Positions 53,339 through 62,075 of a stretch of 64,000 bases of DNA are shown one piece after another; position 1 is the stretch's first letter, and each line of letters begins with the position of its first letter. This DNA comes from Arthrobacter pascens (lineage in GTDB: Bacteria > Actinomycetota > Actinomycetes > Actinomycetales > Micrococcaceae): positions 1,612,001 through 1,676,000 of the forward strand of contig NZ_JAUSXF010000001.1 in the NCBI RefSeq assembly GCF_030816475.1, read 5' to 3'. A program made the translations under genes and the position numbers. The notes beneath the pieces are model-generated. The model had not been told where the DNA came from and made no database searches. It worked only from the letters and a program-made list of their open reading frames with translations.

Positions 53339-54136
53339 GTGACCGTCAGTTGGACCGCGTACCGCCGCGCCCGCCGCCGTTCCAGGCAGGCCTGGGCGCT
53401 GCTCCTCGTGGTGGCTCTTGCGGTGGCGGCTTCCACCATCTGGTTCTTTACGGCTGGCCAGTTCTCTGCTGCGGAACGTGAGGTTGCCGGGCCAAGCGAG
53501 GCCCCTGTATTCGACGGCTCCTGGATGAAGCCCGTCATTCCAGTCCACCCTGTGCCCGTCGGTTCTGCCGCCGCCGCCCTGGCGAAACTCCCCGTCAAAG
53601 GACGAGCGCCCAAGGATAACTATCAGCGGGAGGCATTCGGGCAGGCGTGGCTGGACGTCGACCGGAACGGCTGCGACACCCGCAACGACATTCTGCGCCG
53701 TGACCTGACGGCCGTGGCTTTCACCGAGGGCTCCAAGTGCAAGGTGTCTTCGGGCGCATTCCAGGAGCCTTACACAGGGAAACTGGTTGATTTCCGCCGG
53801 GGGCCTGAGAGCAGCAAGGATGTCCAGATCGATCACGTCGTGGCGCTGGGGGATGCCTGGCAGAAGGGTGCCCAGCAGCTGACCCTGCAGCAGCGCCAGA
53901 GCCTGGCCAACGATCCTCTGAACCTGATCGCGGCAGATGGCGCCGCCAACCAGGAGAAGAGCGCAGGGGATGCCGCAACCTGGCTGCCGACAAACAAGAA
54001 GTTCCGCTGCCACTATGTGGCCCGGCAGATTTCCGTCAAGGCTGCCTACGGCCTGTGGGTGACGCAGGCTGAGAAGGATGCCATGGTACGCGTCCTGGAC
54101 TCCTGCCCGGAGCAGTCCACCATCAAGGTAGGATGA
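53339..54136 (+). CDS. membrane-anchored or secreted HNH-family nuclease (DUF1524-like)
   Basis: A 265-aa protein with a basic N-terminus (AYRRARRRSRQAW) and a membrane helix LLLVVALAVAASTIWFF, so it is anchored or exported. The nuclease core reads VQIDHVVALGDAWQKGAQQL, then LANDPLNLIAADGAANQEKS and GDAATWLPTNKKFRCHYVAR; the DH and N-K residues form the HNH-type active site. Such proteins occur in many actinobacteria and probably degrade DNA outside the cell. GTG 53339 is used. It converges on def. Confidence 0.88.
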   Translation: MTVSWTAYRRARRRSRQAWALLLVVALAVAASTIWFFTAGQFSAAEREVAGPSEAPVFDGSWMKPVIPVHPVPVGSAAAALAKLPVKGRAPKDNYQREAFGQAWLDVDRNGCDTRNDILRRDLTAVAFTEGSKCKVSSGAFQEPYTGKLVDFRRGPESSKDVQIDHVVALGDAWQKGAQQLTLQQRQSLANDPLNLIAADGAANQEKSAGDAATWLPTNKKFRCHYVARQISVKAAYGLWVTQAEKDAMVRVLDSCPEQSTIKVG

Positions 54137-54172
54137 CCGCGCCTGCTGCGTGACGCTGTGTGACCAGGCCAG

Positions 54173-54745
54173 CTAGTGTCCGAACGGGTCCGGATCCACG
54201 CCCGGCATCCAGGTCAGCCCTGGAACACCCCAGCCGTTGTTCTTGGCCTGCTTCATGGCCTTCCGGGCGTACCGGTCCAGCAGGCGGTTGACGTACAGCT
54301 TGCCGTCCAGATGGTCGTATTCGTGCTGGATGACCCGGGCGAACCATCCGGTCGCCTCGAATTCGACAGGCTTTCCTTCACCGTCAAAACCCGTGACCCT
54401 TGCCCACTCGGCACGCTTGAGCGGATAGGTACCGCCGGGGAACGAGAGGCACCCCTCTTCTTCCTCATCTGGATCAGGGAGTGCGCCGGAGATCTTGGAC
54501 AAGGTCAGGACTGGGTTGACGAGGACGCCCGTGGCGGGTGCGCCGTCGTCATTGGCGAACTTGTAGACAAAGACCCTCTTGCCTACCCCTACCTGAGGGG
54601 CGGCAAGCCCTACGCCGTTGGCGGCGTCGTTGGTTTCGAACATGTCGTCAATCAGTGTCCGCAGCTCGTCGTCGAACACCTCAACCTCGGAAGCCCGGCG
54701 GTGAAGCACCGGTTCCCCCCAGATAGTGATTGGCAGAACTGTCAT
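54173..54745 (-). CDS. def: peptide deformylase
   Basis: Removes the formyl group from new proteins. The three metal/catalytic motifs are NGVGLAAPQVGVGKRVFVY, EEGCLSFPGGTYPLKRAEW and IQHEYDHLDGKLYVNRLL (HExxH-type, Glu and His). The length is 190 aa. ATG 54745 (MTVLPITIWG) is preferred over 54784 because the family starts there. A large hairpin lies upstream and probably ends the tRNA-His transcript. Confidence 0.95.
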   Translation of the reverse strand: MTVLPITIWGEPVLHRRASEVEVFDDELRTLIDDMFETNDAANGVGLAAPQVGVGKRVFVYKFANDDGAPATGVLVNPVLTLSKISGALPDPDEEEEGCLSFPGGTYPLKRAEWARVTGFDGEGKPVEFEATGWFARVIQHEYDHLDGKLYVNRLLDRYARKAMKQAKNNGWGVPGLTWMPGVDPDPFGH

Positions 54746-54794
54746 GTCAGGCGGGTCCTTCGGGTCGCGGCGTGCTGCCGGCATTTGTACAAAA

Positions 54795-54830
54795 AAGGAG
54801 GCCGCACCGGATATCCGGTGCGGCCTCCTT
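54795..54830 (-). terminator. 36-bp perfect palindrome, terminator of tRNA-His
   Basis: Bases 54795-54812 are the exact reverse complement of 54813-54830, with no spare loop, so the hairpin tip will melt. On the minus strand it is followed by TTTTTTG, giving a strong terminator about 30 bases after tRNA-His. Confidence 0.88.
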
Positions 54831-54860
54831 GGTGGACGGCGGCAAGTACCATCCTGTGAG

Positions 54861-54934
54861 GGTGAGCTACGGGGGTTGAACCCGCGACCTCCTGGACCAC
54901 AACCAGGCGCTCTGCCAACTGAGCTAAGCCCACC
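54861..54934 (-). tRNA. tRNA-His (GTG)
   Basis: On the minus strand the cloverleaf reads acceptor GTGGGCT with AGCTCAC (one G-T), D arm AGCTCAGTTGGCAGAGC, anticodon stem CCTGG/CCAGG with loop TTGTGGT (anticodon GTG), and T arm with GGGTTCAACCCCC. The extra G at position -1 (54934) and C73 (54861) are the histidine identity elements. The CCA is not encoded. Confidence 0.96.
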
Positions 54935-55062
54935 ATGCGCCGTTCAGATCTTCCGGCTGGCCGGCTGTCTGGAAAGGCAACTCAAATAGCTTACCTGTTG
55001 TTCCGGGGTGGTTTTGCCACTTTTGTCCTTTTTGCCGGAAATTACCGCAAACGTGCTGCAGA

Positions 55063-55731
55063 TTACTTTTCCGGCACCCCGGAGGCTGTGGCGGTTGCGG
55101 CCTCACCGGGAGTTTCGTCCGGGCTGCTGCCGGCTGCGATCCGCCGGGAGATCCTCTGGGCGGTTGCGCTGTCCGGGCCCGGTGCGGGCACGAAGACCGC
55201 CTCTCGGTAGTAGCGGAGTTCGTCGATGGAGTCCTTGATGTCCCCGAGTGCCCGGTGGCCACCTTTTTTCGCCGGGGACTGGAAGTATGCGCGGGCGAAC
55301 CAACGCCGGGAGAGTTCCTTGATGGTGCTCACATCGATGACGCGGTAGTGCAGATGCTCCACGATTGCCGGCATATCCCGGGAGAGGAATACGCGGTCCG
55401 TTCCTACCGAGTTGCCGCCAAGCGGTGCTCTGCGGGGGTCAGGGACCCATGCCTCTATGTACTCCATGAGGACGGCCTCGGCTTCGGCCATCGTCTTTCC
55501 GTGCGGAAGTTCCTGAAGGAGCCCGGACCGGGTGTGCATGTCGCGGACGAAGTCGTTCATCTGGGCGAGCGCGGCGTCGTCGGGCTTGATCACCACATCC
55601 ACACCGTCACCCAGGATGTTCAGCTCGGAGTCTGTTACGAGGGCTGCCACTTCGATCAGGGCGTCGTTTTTGATGTCCAGACCGGTCATTTCGCAGTCGA
55701 TCCAGACAATGCGTTCGTTAGTTATAGGCAC
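55063..55731 (-). CDS. orn: oligoribonuclease
   Basis: Degrades very short RNAs, including the products of c-di-GMP breakdown. It shows the DEDD exonuclease motifs IVWIDCEMTGLDIKNDALIE, VGTDRVFLSRDMPAIVEHL, and KKGGHRALGDIKDSIDELRY. The core is about 180 residues; a C-terminal tail of about 40 residues is Ala/Pro-rich. It is encoded beside tRNA-His, the usual place in actinobacteria, and is divergent from the MptB-like gene. Confidence 0.95.
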   Translation of the reverse strand: MPITNERIVWIDCEMTGLDIKNDALIEVAALVTDSELNILGDGVDVVIKPDDAALAQMNDFVRDMHTRSGLLQELPHGKTMAEAEAVLMEYIEAWVPDPRRAPLGGNSVGTDRVFLSRDMPAIVEHLHYRVIDVSTIKELSRRWFARAYFQSPAKKGGHRALGDIKDSIDELRYYREAVFVPAPGPDSATAQRISRRIAAGSSPDETPGEAATATASGVPEK

Positions 55732-55883
55732 TGGACCAGCCTACCGTTTCGCTCTGCAGGGGCCGCCCGATGCTAGGATTTCGGATACGACGGCGGTGTT
55801 TTCCGCCGCCGTTATATGCCTTGGGCGGCCTGCGCGGTCCGCCGGGCAGAAGCGTGCAACCCAAGAGATTGGACGATCCTGAG

Positions 55884-57440
55884 ATGACGGCGCCTATGCC
55901 TGCAACGGGGGAGATGGCCGCCAACACGATCCCGGAGATTGCTGCGGCGGAAGTGGACAACGCCCGGTCTCCACTCATTGCGGGGTTTGTCGGCTCGGTC
56001 TTCATGATGATCGGATCCCTGGGCGTCGGCTGGCTTGCTCCGGTCTCCGAACTTCGGAGGATGCCGCTCTTCATCTGGATGCGCACCGAGGCAATGGGTG
56101 TTGCCCTGTCCATCATTCTCCTGGCGATCGGCGGCATGCTCCTGGTCCGCGCCTGGCTGCGCCTCGGACAGCGGGTCAGGGTATGGGGACTCCAGGCCCG
56201 GCGTGCCACTCTGTGGGCCGTGGCGGCCTGGGGCCTGCCCATGATGTTCACGGTGCCGCTGTTCAGCCGGGACGTGTACGCCTATATCGGCCAGGGCCGG
56301 CTGATGGTGGAGGGCTTCAACCCCTACGAGAATGGCATTTCGGCCCTGTCCAACTATTTCCAGCTTGGCGCGGACAAAATGTGGACAGAGGCTCCCGTGC
56401 CATACGGCCAGCTCTTCCTGTGGATCGAACAGTTTGTTGTCTGGTCCACCAACGTGCAACCCGAAGCCAGCGTGATGCTGTTCCGGCTGGCAGCCCTGAT
56501 CGGCATTGTGCTCTGCATCATCTATGTCCCCAAGCTGGCCAAGCTGCACGGTGTCAATCCGCACCGCGCCCTCTGGCTGACGGCCGCCAATCCGCTGTTC
56601 CTGACCAACTTCATCGCCAGCGTCCACAACGATGCCCTGATGATCGGGCTGGCCCTCGCCGGCCTCTACTACTGCGCCACACGCCGGGTTGTGCTCGGCA
56701 TTGTCCTGGTAACCCTGTCCATCTCGGTCAAACCCATCACGATCGTTTTCTTGCCGTTCATCGGACTCCTCTGGGCGGGCAAGGGCGCAAGCTGGCCCAG
56801 GAAGGTCCTCTTCTGGGGTCTCACCGGCGGGTTGAGCCTGGCCTTGCTCTATGCCATGAGCCGGGTCAACGGCTTCGGGTTCGGCTGGATCAACGGGCTC
56901 TCGGCTCCGGGCAGCATCTGGATCTGGTACGCGCCGGTGGGACTGATGGGCCTGGTGGTTGCCTCCATCGCCAACGCCTTCAGCCTGGACGGCTGGGGAC
57001 TCGCGAAATGGGTGTACGACGCCGGGAAGCTGCTTGCCGTCGGCATTGTCGCCTGGCAGATCTTCAGAGGTGACTACGACCGCCTCATGCGGCGGCTGAC
57101 GCTTGCCTTCGCGGCAGTGGTGATCCTGGCACCCATGATCCAGTCCTGGTACGTGGTCTGGCTGATCCCGCTGTTTGCTGTCACCGGTATCCGCGACGAC
57201 TGGCAGGTCAAGGCCCTCTACTTCATCGTCTCCTTCTTCATGGTCTACGCCATCTCGGATCAGCTGGAGGTCTTCCCCTATCTGCAGACCGAAGACCTTG
57301 GCCTGGCGCTGGCACTGGCGCGCAACGCGGCCGCCATCATCGCGCTGCTGTTCGCCCTGTACCTGATTTTCCTGGACCCCCGCACCAAGCAGCTGTTCAG
57401 CAAATCGGACCAGCCCGTCACCACCCGCCCTGTCATCTAG
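55884..57440 (+). CDS. MptB-like polyprenol-phosphate-dependent alpha-1,6-mannosyltransferase
   Basis: A membrane GT-C glycosyltransferase of 518 aa with about 12-13 helices. The first loop carries PLFSRDVYAYIGQGRLMVEG, with the acidic residue typical of this fold, and FNPYENGISALSNYFQLGAD, ANPLFLTNFIASVHNDALMI and SVKPITIVFLPFIGLLW follow. The family builds the mannan core of lipomannan-type glycolipids in actinobacteria. ATG 55884 (MTAPMPATGE) is preferred; the frame is open from 55770 without conservation. It is divergent from orn and followed by the AlkD-like gene in opposite orientation. Confidence 0.85.
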   Translation: MTAPMPATGEMAANTIPEIAAAEVDNARSPLIAGFVGSVFMMIGSLGVGWLAPVSELRRMPLFIWMRTEAMGVALSIILLAIGGMLLVRAWLRLGQRVRVWGLQARRATLWAVAAWGLPMMFTVPLFSRDVYAYIGQGRLMVEGFNPYENGISALSNYFQLGADKMWTEAPVPYGQLFLWIEQFVVWSTNVQPEASVMLFRLAALIGIVLCIIYVPKLAKLHGVNPHRALWLTAANPLFLTNFIASVHNDALMIGLALAGLYYCATRRVVLGIVLVTLSISVKPITIVFLPFIGLLWAGKGASWPRKVLFWGLTGGLSLALLYAMSRVNGFGFGWINGLSAPGSIWIWYAPVGLMGLVVASIANAFSLDGWGLAKWVYDAGKLLAVGIVAWQIFRGDYDRLMRRLTLAFAAVVILAPMIQSWYVVWLIPLFAVTGIRDDWQVKALYFIVSFFMVYAISDQLEVFPYLQTEDLGLALALARNAAAIIALLFALYLIFLDPRTKQLFSKSDQPVTTRPVI

Positions 57441-57447
57441 CCGGACT

Positions 57448-58137
57448 TCAAAGGTTCCGCAGCGCTTCGCGGCGGGACAACGCGCTAAGCCGTCCGGCGC
57501 GGCCTGCCACGAAGCCCCTCACCCAGTCCGGATCCGTCTTGCCGTACTCCCGCAGCGCCCATCCGATGGCCTTGCGGATGAAGAATTCCGGATCCGCCAG
57601 GTTTGCCTCGATGACGTCACGAAGCAGTTCGGGATCTGTCCCGGCTTTCGCCTTCAGCTGGGCGGTGATGGAAGCCCGCCTGATCCAGAAGTCCTCGTCC
57701 GTGCTCCAGCCCCGCAGCACCGCCGTCAGCATGGGGCGGTGGGCCTGCAGCAGCGTGCAGAGCCTGTCCGCCACGCCGTCAACGAAGTCCCACCAGGCTC
57801 CGCTCCTGATGATTTCCTCATAAACCGGCAGCATCTCCGGCGCGGCGGCCGAAAGGCGGAGGCCGGTGAGGTCGATCGCTGCATAACGCTCTTCCCGGAC
57901 CGTCGCCTTCCGCCACAGTTCCAGGACGGTGGCGCGAAGCTGTTCCACCGAATCGAAGGGGTGGTCTGCCGCCACGGCCAGGGTCAGCCGCCGGACCTCG
58001 GGAACCCTGACACCCAGGGACGGGATGGATGATTTCATGTACGCCTGGGCCCCGGCCGCGCGGGCGGGGTCGGCGCGCTGGTGCAGGGCCGCCCGGATCG
58101 CGGCCAGAAGTTCATCGTTGATCTCCGTGGTTACCAT
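57448..58137 (-). CDS. AlkD-like DNA alkylation repair protein
   Basis: A 229-aa all-helical protein of HEAT-like repeats. The family motifs SSIPSLGVRVPEVRRLTLAV, ATVREERYAAIDLTGLRLSA and WWDFVDGVADRLCTLLQAH are seen, with STDEDFWIRRASITAQLKAK and FIRKAIGWALREYGKTDPDW at the end. Members remove 3- and 7-alkylated bases without flipping them out. The start at 58137 lies in a 91-base divergent gap shared with an aldose-epimerase-like gene, which has its own operator. Confidence 0.9.
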   Translation of the reverse strand: MVTTEINDELLAAIRAALHQRADPARAAGAQAYMKSSIPSLGVRVPEVRRLTLAVAADHPFDSVEQLRATVLELWRKATVREERYAAIDLTGLRLSAAAPEMLPVYEEIIRSGAWWDFVDGVADRLCTLLQAHRPMLTAVLRGWSTDEDFWIRRASITAQLKAKAGTDPELLRDVIEANLADPEFFIRKAIGWALREYGKTDPDWVRGFVAGRAGRLSALSRREALRNL

Positions 58138-58188
58138 TCAGCAACTCTAGCGAAGCCCCTTCGGGCGTTGGCCGCTTGCGATATGGTA

Positions 58189-58200
58189 GTTAGCGCTAAC
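58189..58200. promoter_or_regulatory. LacI-type operator before the aldose-epimerase-like gene
   Basis: GTTAGCGCTAAC is a perfect 12-bp palindrome with a central CG, the form bound by LacI-family repressors. It lies 28 bases before the start codon. A -10-like TATGGT precedes it at 58183, so repression by steric block is plausible. Confidence 0.6.
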
Positions 58201-58228
58201 AAATGCTCAGGGACACAGAGGATCCACC

Positions 58229-59131
58229 ATGCCGGTTACGGAACACAGCATTGCATTCGGGCCCTACTCGGCCGTTATCACCACCCGCGGCGGCGCACTG
58301 CGCGAACTCCGCTTCGAGGGCCGGGACCTCGTGGTCAGCTTCGCCGCCGGCGGTTCCATCCCGGACTATCGCGGAGTCATCTGCGCGCCGTGGCCCAACC
58401 GCCTGGCCGACGGCAGGTACAGCTACGGCGGGCGGAGCTTTCAGGCTGACATCAACGAACCGGAGCGCGGCGCCGCCCTCCATGGGCTGGTTACCGGGAG
58501 GGAATGGGAACTGCGTGGCAAGTCAGGCCAATCGGTAACGCTCGGCTGCACTGTTGAAGCCGGTGAGGCGTACCCGTCCGGGCTGGACCTGGCAGTCACC
58601 TACTCACTCTCGGTTGACGGGCTCCACAGCGAGGTCCGGGCCGTGAACAGCGGTACTGAGACGGCGCCATACGGGTTGTGCCCGCATCCCTATCTCGTGG
58701 CCGGGGCGTCACCGCTGGATGACTGGACGCTGGAACTGCCGGCGAAGGAGTTCATGTCAGTTTCCGCCGACCGGCTGCTTCCCGAGGGCATGGAGATCGT
58801 GGAAGGCCATGAGTTCGACTTCCGCGCCGCACGCCGCCTGGATTCGGTAAGGATCGACCATGCCTTCACGGGCATCACCCGGGACGACGACGGGCTTGCT
58901 GCTGTCCGTGTCCTCGATCCTTCAGGAACAGGGGTGGAGCTGGCATGGGACCGGAGCTGGCCCTGGGTGCAGGTCCATACCGCAGACAAGCCCACAGGCA
59001 AGGACCGGCTGGGCCTGGCAGTCGAGCCCATGACCTGCCCGCCGGACGCGTTCAACTCAGGAACGGACCTGATCCACCTCCAGCCCGGCGAATCACATGC
59101 GGCAGCATGGACTATCCGGGCACTGGGCTAG
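58229..59131 (+). CDS. aldose 1-epimerase (galactose mutarotase-like) protein
   Basis: Interconverts sugar anomers. The 300-aa protein shows RGVICAPWPNRLADGRYSYG, ALHGLVTGREWELRGK with the first catalytic His, PYGLCPHPYLVAGASPLDDW with the second His, and GKDRLGLAVEPMTCPPDAFN with the catalytic Glu. The substrate is unknown; the LacI-type operator upstream and the sugar genes at 60-64 kb suggest carbohydrate control. It is followed by a convergent GNAT gene. Confidence 0.92.
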   Translation: MPVTEHSIAFGPYSAVITTRGGALRELRFEGRDLVVSFAAGGSIPDYRGVICAPWPNRLADGRYSYGGRSFQADINEPERGAALHGLVTGREWELRGKSGQSVTLGCTVEAGEAYPSGLDLAVTYSLSVDGLHSEVRAVNSGTETAPYGLCPHPYLVAGASPLDDWTLELPAKEFMSVSADRLLPEGMEIVEGHEFDFRAARRLDSVRIDHAFTGITRDDDGLAAVRVLDPSGTGVELAWDRSWPWVQVHTADKPTGKDRLGLAVEPMTCPPDAFNSGTDLIHLQPGESHAAAWTIRALG

Positions 59132-59165
59132 GACCCGCAGCCTCTGCTACACACTGTTGGCCGGA

Positions 59166-59792
59166 TCAGCCGGTAGTGCCGAGGTCCAGGCGTACCACGG
59201 CACGTCCGGGGACGGCCGTGCTTGCCACCTTGAAACCCGCATTCAGAAACAGCTTCAGGGTGCCGTGATAGAGGTCAGCGGCTCCCGCCTTCGGACGCAG
59301 GGCGGGATCGACGGGGTAGCCTTCCACCACCGCGGCGCCATGAATCCGGGCGTGCTCGACGGCGGCCTGCAGCAGTGCGGGCGCCACCCCGCTGCGGCGG
59401 TGTCCGGCTGCCACGACGAAGCAGGTCACCGACCATACGCCAGCCGGACCGGCCTTGGCCTCCGGAGGGACCTGCTCTGGATCCGTCTCCGCCAGGCGGA
59501 GCACCTGTGACCTGAGCACGCGGGGATAGCACGTCCGGGGCTCCACGGCGCACCACCCCACCGGTTCCCCGTCCCGGTAAGCCAGGACGCCGGGCGAGGG
59601 CGTTCCGCCGTCGAACTTTCCCTTCAACTGCTCCTTACGCCCAGCCGGATCAAGCGCCAAATATTCAGGGCCGGTCAGGGCAAAGTACCGGCACCAGCAA
59701 CGGGAGGGTTCGCCGCGCATGCCAAAGAGCAGCTCCACGTCGCCCCACTCCGCCGCGGCCGTCACAACGGGTGCGGTGGGCTTGTCCTTCAT
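59166..59792 (-). CDS. GNAT-family N-acetyltransferase
   Basis: A 208-aa acetyltransferase. The N-terminal part is Cys/Trp-rich (PSRCWCRYFALTGPEYLALD) and resembles GNAT proteins of the DUF-type found in actinobacteria. The acetyl-CoA loop is in VTCFVVAAGHRRSGVAPALL, with KLFLNAGFKVASTAVPGRA at the end. The acceptor is unknown. It lies between two sugar-related genes without an obvious link to them. Confidence 0.85.
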   Translation of the reverse strand: MKDKPTAPVVTAAAEWGDVELLFGMRGEPSRCWCRYFALTGPEYLALDPAGRKEQLKGKFDGGTPSPGVLAYRDGEPVGWCAVEPRTCYPRVLRSQVLRLAETDPEQVPPEAKAGPAGVWSVTCFVVAAGHRRSGVAPALLQAAVEHARIHGAAVVEGYPVDPALRPKAGAADLYHGTLKLFLNAGFKVASTAVPGRAVVRLDLGTTG

Positions 59793-59915
59793 GCCTACAG
59801 GCTAGTCCTGGGGACGCCGTTTTACTTGGCAAACGCATTCCCGCTAATCTGGACTTAAATCCCGCACCATTCCGCTTCCTCCTGATACGGGGCCGCTGCA
59901 ACGGAAAGAACATCA

Positions 59916-60710
59916 ATGACTCTTGGAGAGCACCCGGACCTGGCGGACTGGCGCAGGTCAGCCCTCACGCCCGGCATATGCTCAGTGACGCTGCGCCAGT
60001 GCACTATCGGCGAAGTGGTGGGAACAGTCGCCGAGGCCGGCCTGGCCGGCGTCGAGTGGGGGACGGACGTGCACATCCGCGACGCCTCCTCAGCCGATGA
60101 GGCGCGTGAGGCGACAGCGGCGTCCGGCCTGGAAGTGCTCTCGCTGGGTTCGTACTACCGTGTGGGCAGTTCGGGCGGCTTTGCTGCCCTCGCCGATCTT
60201 GCCGTTCGCCTCGGCGCTCCCAGGATCAGGGTCTGGGCCGGTGAACAGGGCTCGGCAGAGGCAGATACCGCCACATGGAATGCGGTGGTACAGGACGCGC
60301 AGCGCATAGCGGAACTTGCGGCCGAACGCTCACTCGAGATCGCCTTCGAATACCACGGCGGCACGTTGACGGACACGGCCGCCACAACCCTCCGGCTGCT
60401 TGAGCGGGTGGACCGCGGCAACGTCAGGACGTACTGGCAGCCCGCCGTCGGCCTGTCCGACCAGGCAGCGCTCGAATCCCTTCATCGCGTGCTGCCGTAC
60501 GTTTCCGGCGTACACTGCTTTTCCTGGTGGCCGGAGCAGGAGAGGCTGCCCCTCAGCGGCCGGAAGCAGCTCTGGCAGTCAGTGGCGGACATCCTGCGTG
60601 AGGCCGGACAGCCTGTTGACATGATGCTCGAGTTCGTGGCGGACGACCTTCCCGCCAATGTCGGCAGTGACGCTGAATTCCTGAATCACATTGCTCTGGG
60701 CGAGGACTGA
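59916..60710 (+). CDS. sugar phosphate isomerase/epimerase (TIM barrel)
   Basis: A 264-aa xylose-isomerase-like TIM barrel. Metal/catalytic residues are expected in GLAGVEWGTDVHIRDASSAD (Glu), LEIAFEYHGGTLTDTAATTL (Glu, His), VRTYWQPAVGLSDQAALESL and GVHCFSWWPEQERLPLSGRK (His), ending in MLEFVADD (Glu). The reaction is unknown, but such proteins work in inositol and unusual sugar breakdown. It converges on the LacI gene, and the whole block to 64 kb looks like one catabolic locus. Confidence 0.85.
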   Translation: MTLGEHPDLADWRRSALTPGICSVTLRQCTIGEVVGTVAEAGLAGVEWGTDVHIRDASSADEAREATAASGLEVLSLGSYYRVGSSGGFAALADLAVRLGAPRIRVWAGEQGSAEADTATWNAVVQDAQRIAELAAERSLEIAFEYHGGTLTDTAATTLRLLERVDRGNVRTYWQPAVGLSDQAALESLHRVLPYVSGVHCFSWWPEQERLPLSGRKQLWQSVADILREAGQPVDMMLEFVADDLPANVGSDAEFLNHIALGED

Positions 60711-60762
60711 GTCCACCCGGCCGGCGCAAGCCAGCACGGTAAGGGTACAGGGCTCCACCATC

Positions 60763-61887
60763 TCAGCCGTGCGTTTCGGTGCTTCGCCGCAGTGTGACGT
60801 GGCCGGTAACCGGGGCAGGCGCCTCCTCGCCGTCGCCGGTTTCGGCGCCTGCGTTCGCGCTGCGCGTAGCCTGCCTGCCGATTTCCTCGAGGGGCAGGTG
60901 GACTGTGGAGAGGGCGGGGCGGAAATCCCGCAGCGTCTCGATATCGTCAAAACCGGCAATTGTGGCATCACGGGGGATGCGCAGCCCCTCGGACCGCAGG
61001 GCCGCTGCGGCCCCGATGGCCATGACATCGTTTGCGGCAAAAATGCAGATCCTGCTGCTGGCCGCGGGGCCATCGCCGTCGTCTGACCCGGCGCCCTTGA
61101 TCCCGTCCGACTCCGCCTTGGTCCGGGCCGCCTTGATGCGGGCAGCAAGGGCGAGGCCGGCCTCGTAGCCGCCGGACCGGTTGAAGGCGCTGCGGAGGAC
61201 CTCGGCCGGGGGACGGCCGGCCTTCGAGAGTCCTCGCTGGAAACCCCGGACGCGGTCATCGGACGTGAACAGTCCTTCAGGTCCGCCGATGATGACGAAG
61301 TCGCCATTATGGGTGGCCGCGAGTTCTTCGGCGAGGCTCGCCGCAAGCTCCTCGTTGGGCACCGGGACCACGTGGTAGCCGCCGGTGGCAGTAGCGCCGA
61401 CGACGGGATGGCCCACCACCCCCACGTGGCCGCCGTTCCGGCAGTACCGGTCCAGTTCAGCGGCCAATCCGGCATTGCCTTCCTGGTCCTCCGGGCGGGA
61501 CGATCGTGACCCTGCAATCACAATTGAATCGGCGCGCCGGGCGGCAAAGGCTGCGACGGCCTCCCTCTCGTCAGCGGGAGCGCCCTCGGTGGTGGCAAGC
61601 AGCACCATCTTGCGCTGTTCCCTGGCCGCCTCCTGCACTCCGCGGGCAATCGCGGCAAAGTACGGATCGGCGATGTCATGGACAATCAGTCCGATCAGTC
61701 CCGAACTCGACTTCGCGAGCCCCTGAGCCTGGGCGTTGGGGATGTAGCCGAGGGAAGCGGCAGCCTGCCGCACCCTTTCTGCTATGTCCTGGCCGGGTTT
61801 GCGGGCGGAGCCGTTGAGGACACGGGATGCCGTGGCCGGTGATACTCCGGCCAGCCGGGCCACCTCGGTGAGGGTACTTGCAGCCAC
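60763..61887 (-). CDS. LacI-family transcriptional regulator
   Basis: A 374-aa repressor. The N-terminal helix-turn-helix and hinge read STLTEVARLAGVSPATASRV and LNGSARKPGQDIAERVRQAA, followed by a periplasmic-binding-like core (GLIGLIVHDIADPYFAAIAR, and ICIFAANDVMAIGAAAALRS). GTG 61887 (VAAS) is preferred with AGGAG six bases upstream; the frame opens earlier at 61947. It is divergent from the oxidoreductase gene, and two LacI-type operators lie between them, so it most likely represses that operon and itself. Confidence 0.92.
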   Translation of the reverse strand: MAASTLTEVARLAGVSPATASRVLNGSARKPGQDIAERVRQAAASLGYIPNAQAQGLAKSSSGLIGLIVHDIADPYFAAIARGVQEAAREQRKMVLLATTEGAPADEREAVAAFAARRADSIVIAGSRSSRPEDQEGNAGLAAELDRYCRNGGHVGVVGHPVVGATATGGYHVVPVPNEELAASLAEELAATHNGDFVIIGGPEGLFTSDDRVRGFQRGLSKAGRPPAEVLRSAFNRSGGYEAGLALAARIKAARTKAESDGIKGAGSDDGDGPAASSRICIFAANDVMAIGAAAALRSEGLRIPRDATIAGFDDIETLRDFRPALSTVHLPLEEIGRQATRSANAGAETGDGEEAPAPVTGHVTLRRSTETHG

Positions 61888-61972
61888 GGCGGCTCCTGTT
61901 CGTTGGACTGATAGTGCTGCTTTTACGTGCGTTTCAGCACTGATCACATTATGGCAGTTTCACGATCGCCGC

Positions 61973-62036
61973 GGAAAGCGCTTGCCATTCGACACGGGTC
62001 AGTGCATGATTAAGAGCAGTGGGAATGCGCTTTCCC
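61973..62036 (+). promoter_or_regulatory. promoter with two LacI-type operators upstream of the oxidoreductase gene
   Basis: The -35 TTGCCA (61982-61987) and -10 CATGAT (62005-62010) are spaced by 17 bases. GGAAAGCGCTTGCC (61973-61986, core AAGCGCTT) overlaps the -35, and GGGAATGCGCTTTCCC (62021-62036) lies after the -10. Both have the central CG of LacI-family sites, so a repressor could grip the promoter from both sides. The divergent lacI start is about 85 bases away. Confidence 0.75.
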
Positions 62037-62075
62037 AACCAGCTTGAGTAATTGCTCACTCACCGTGGAGGACAC

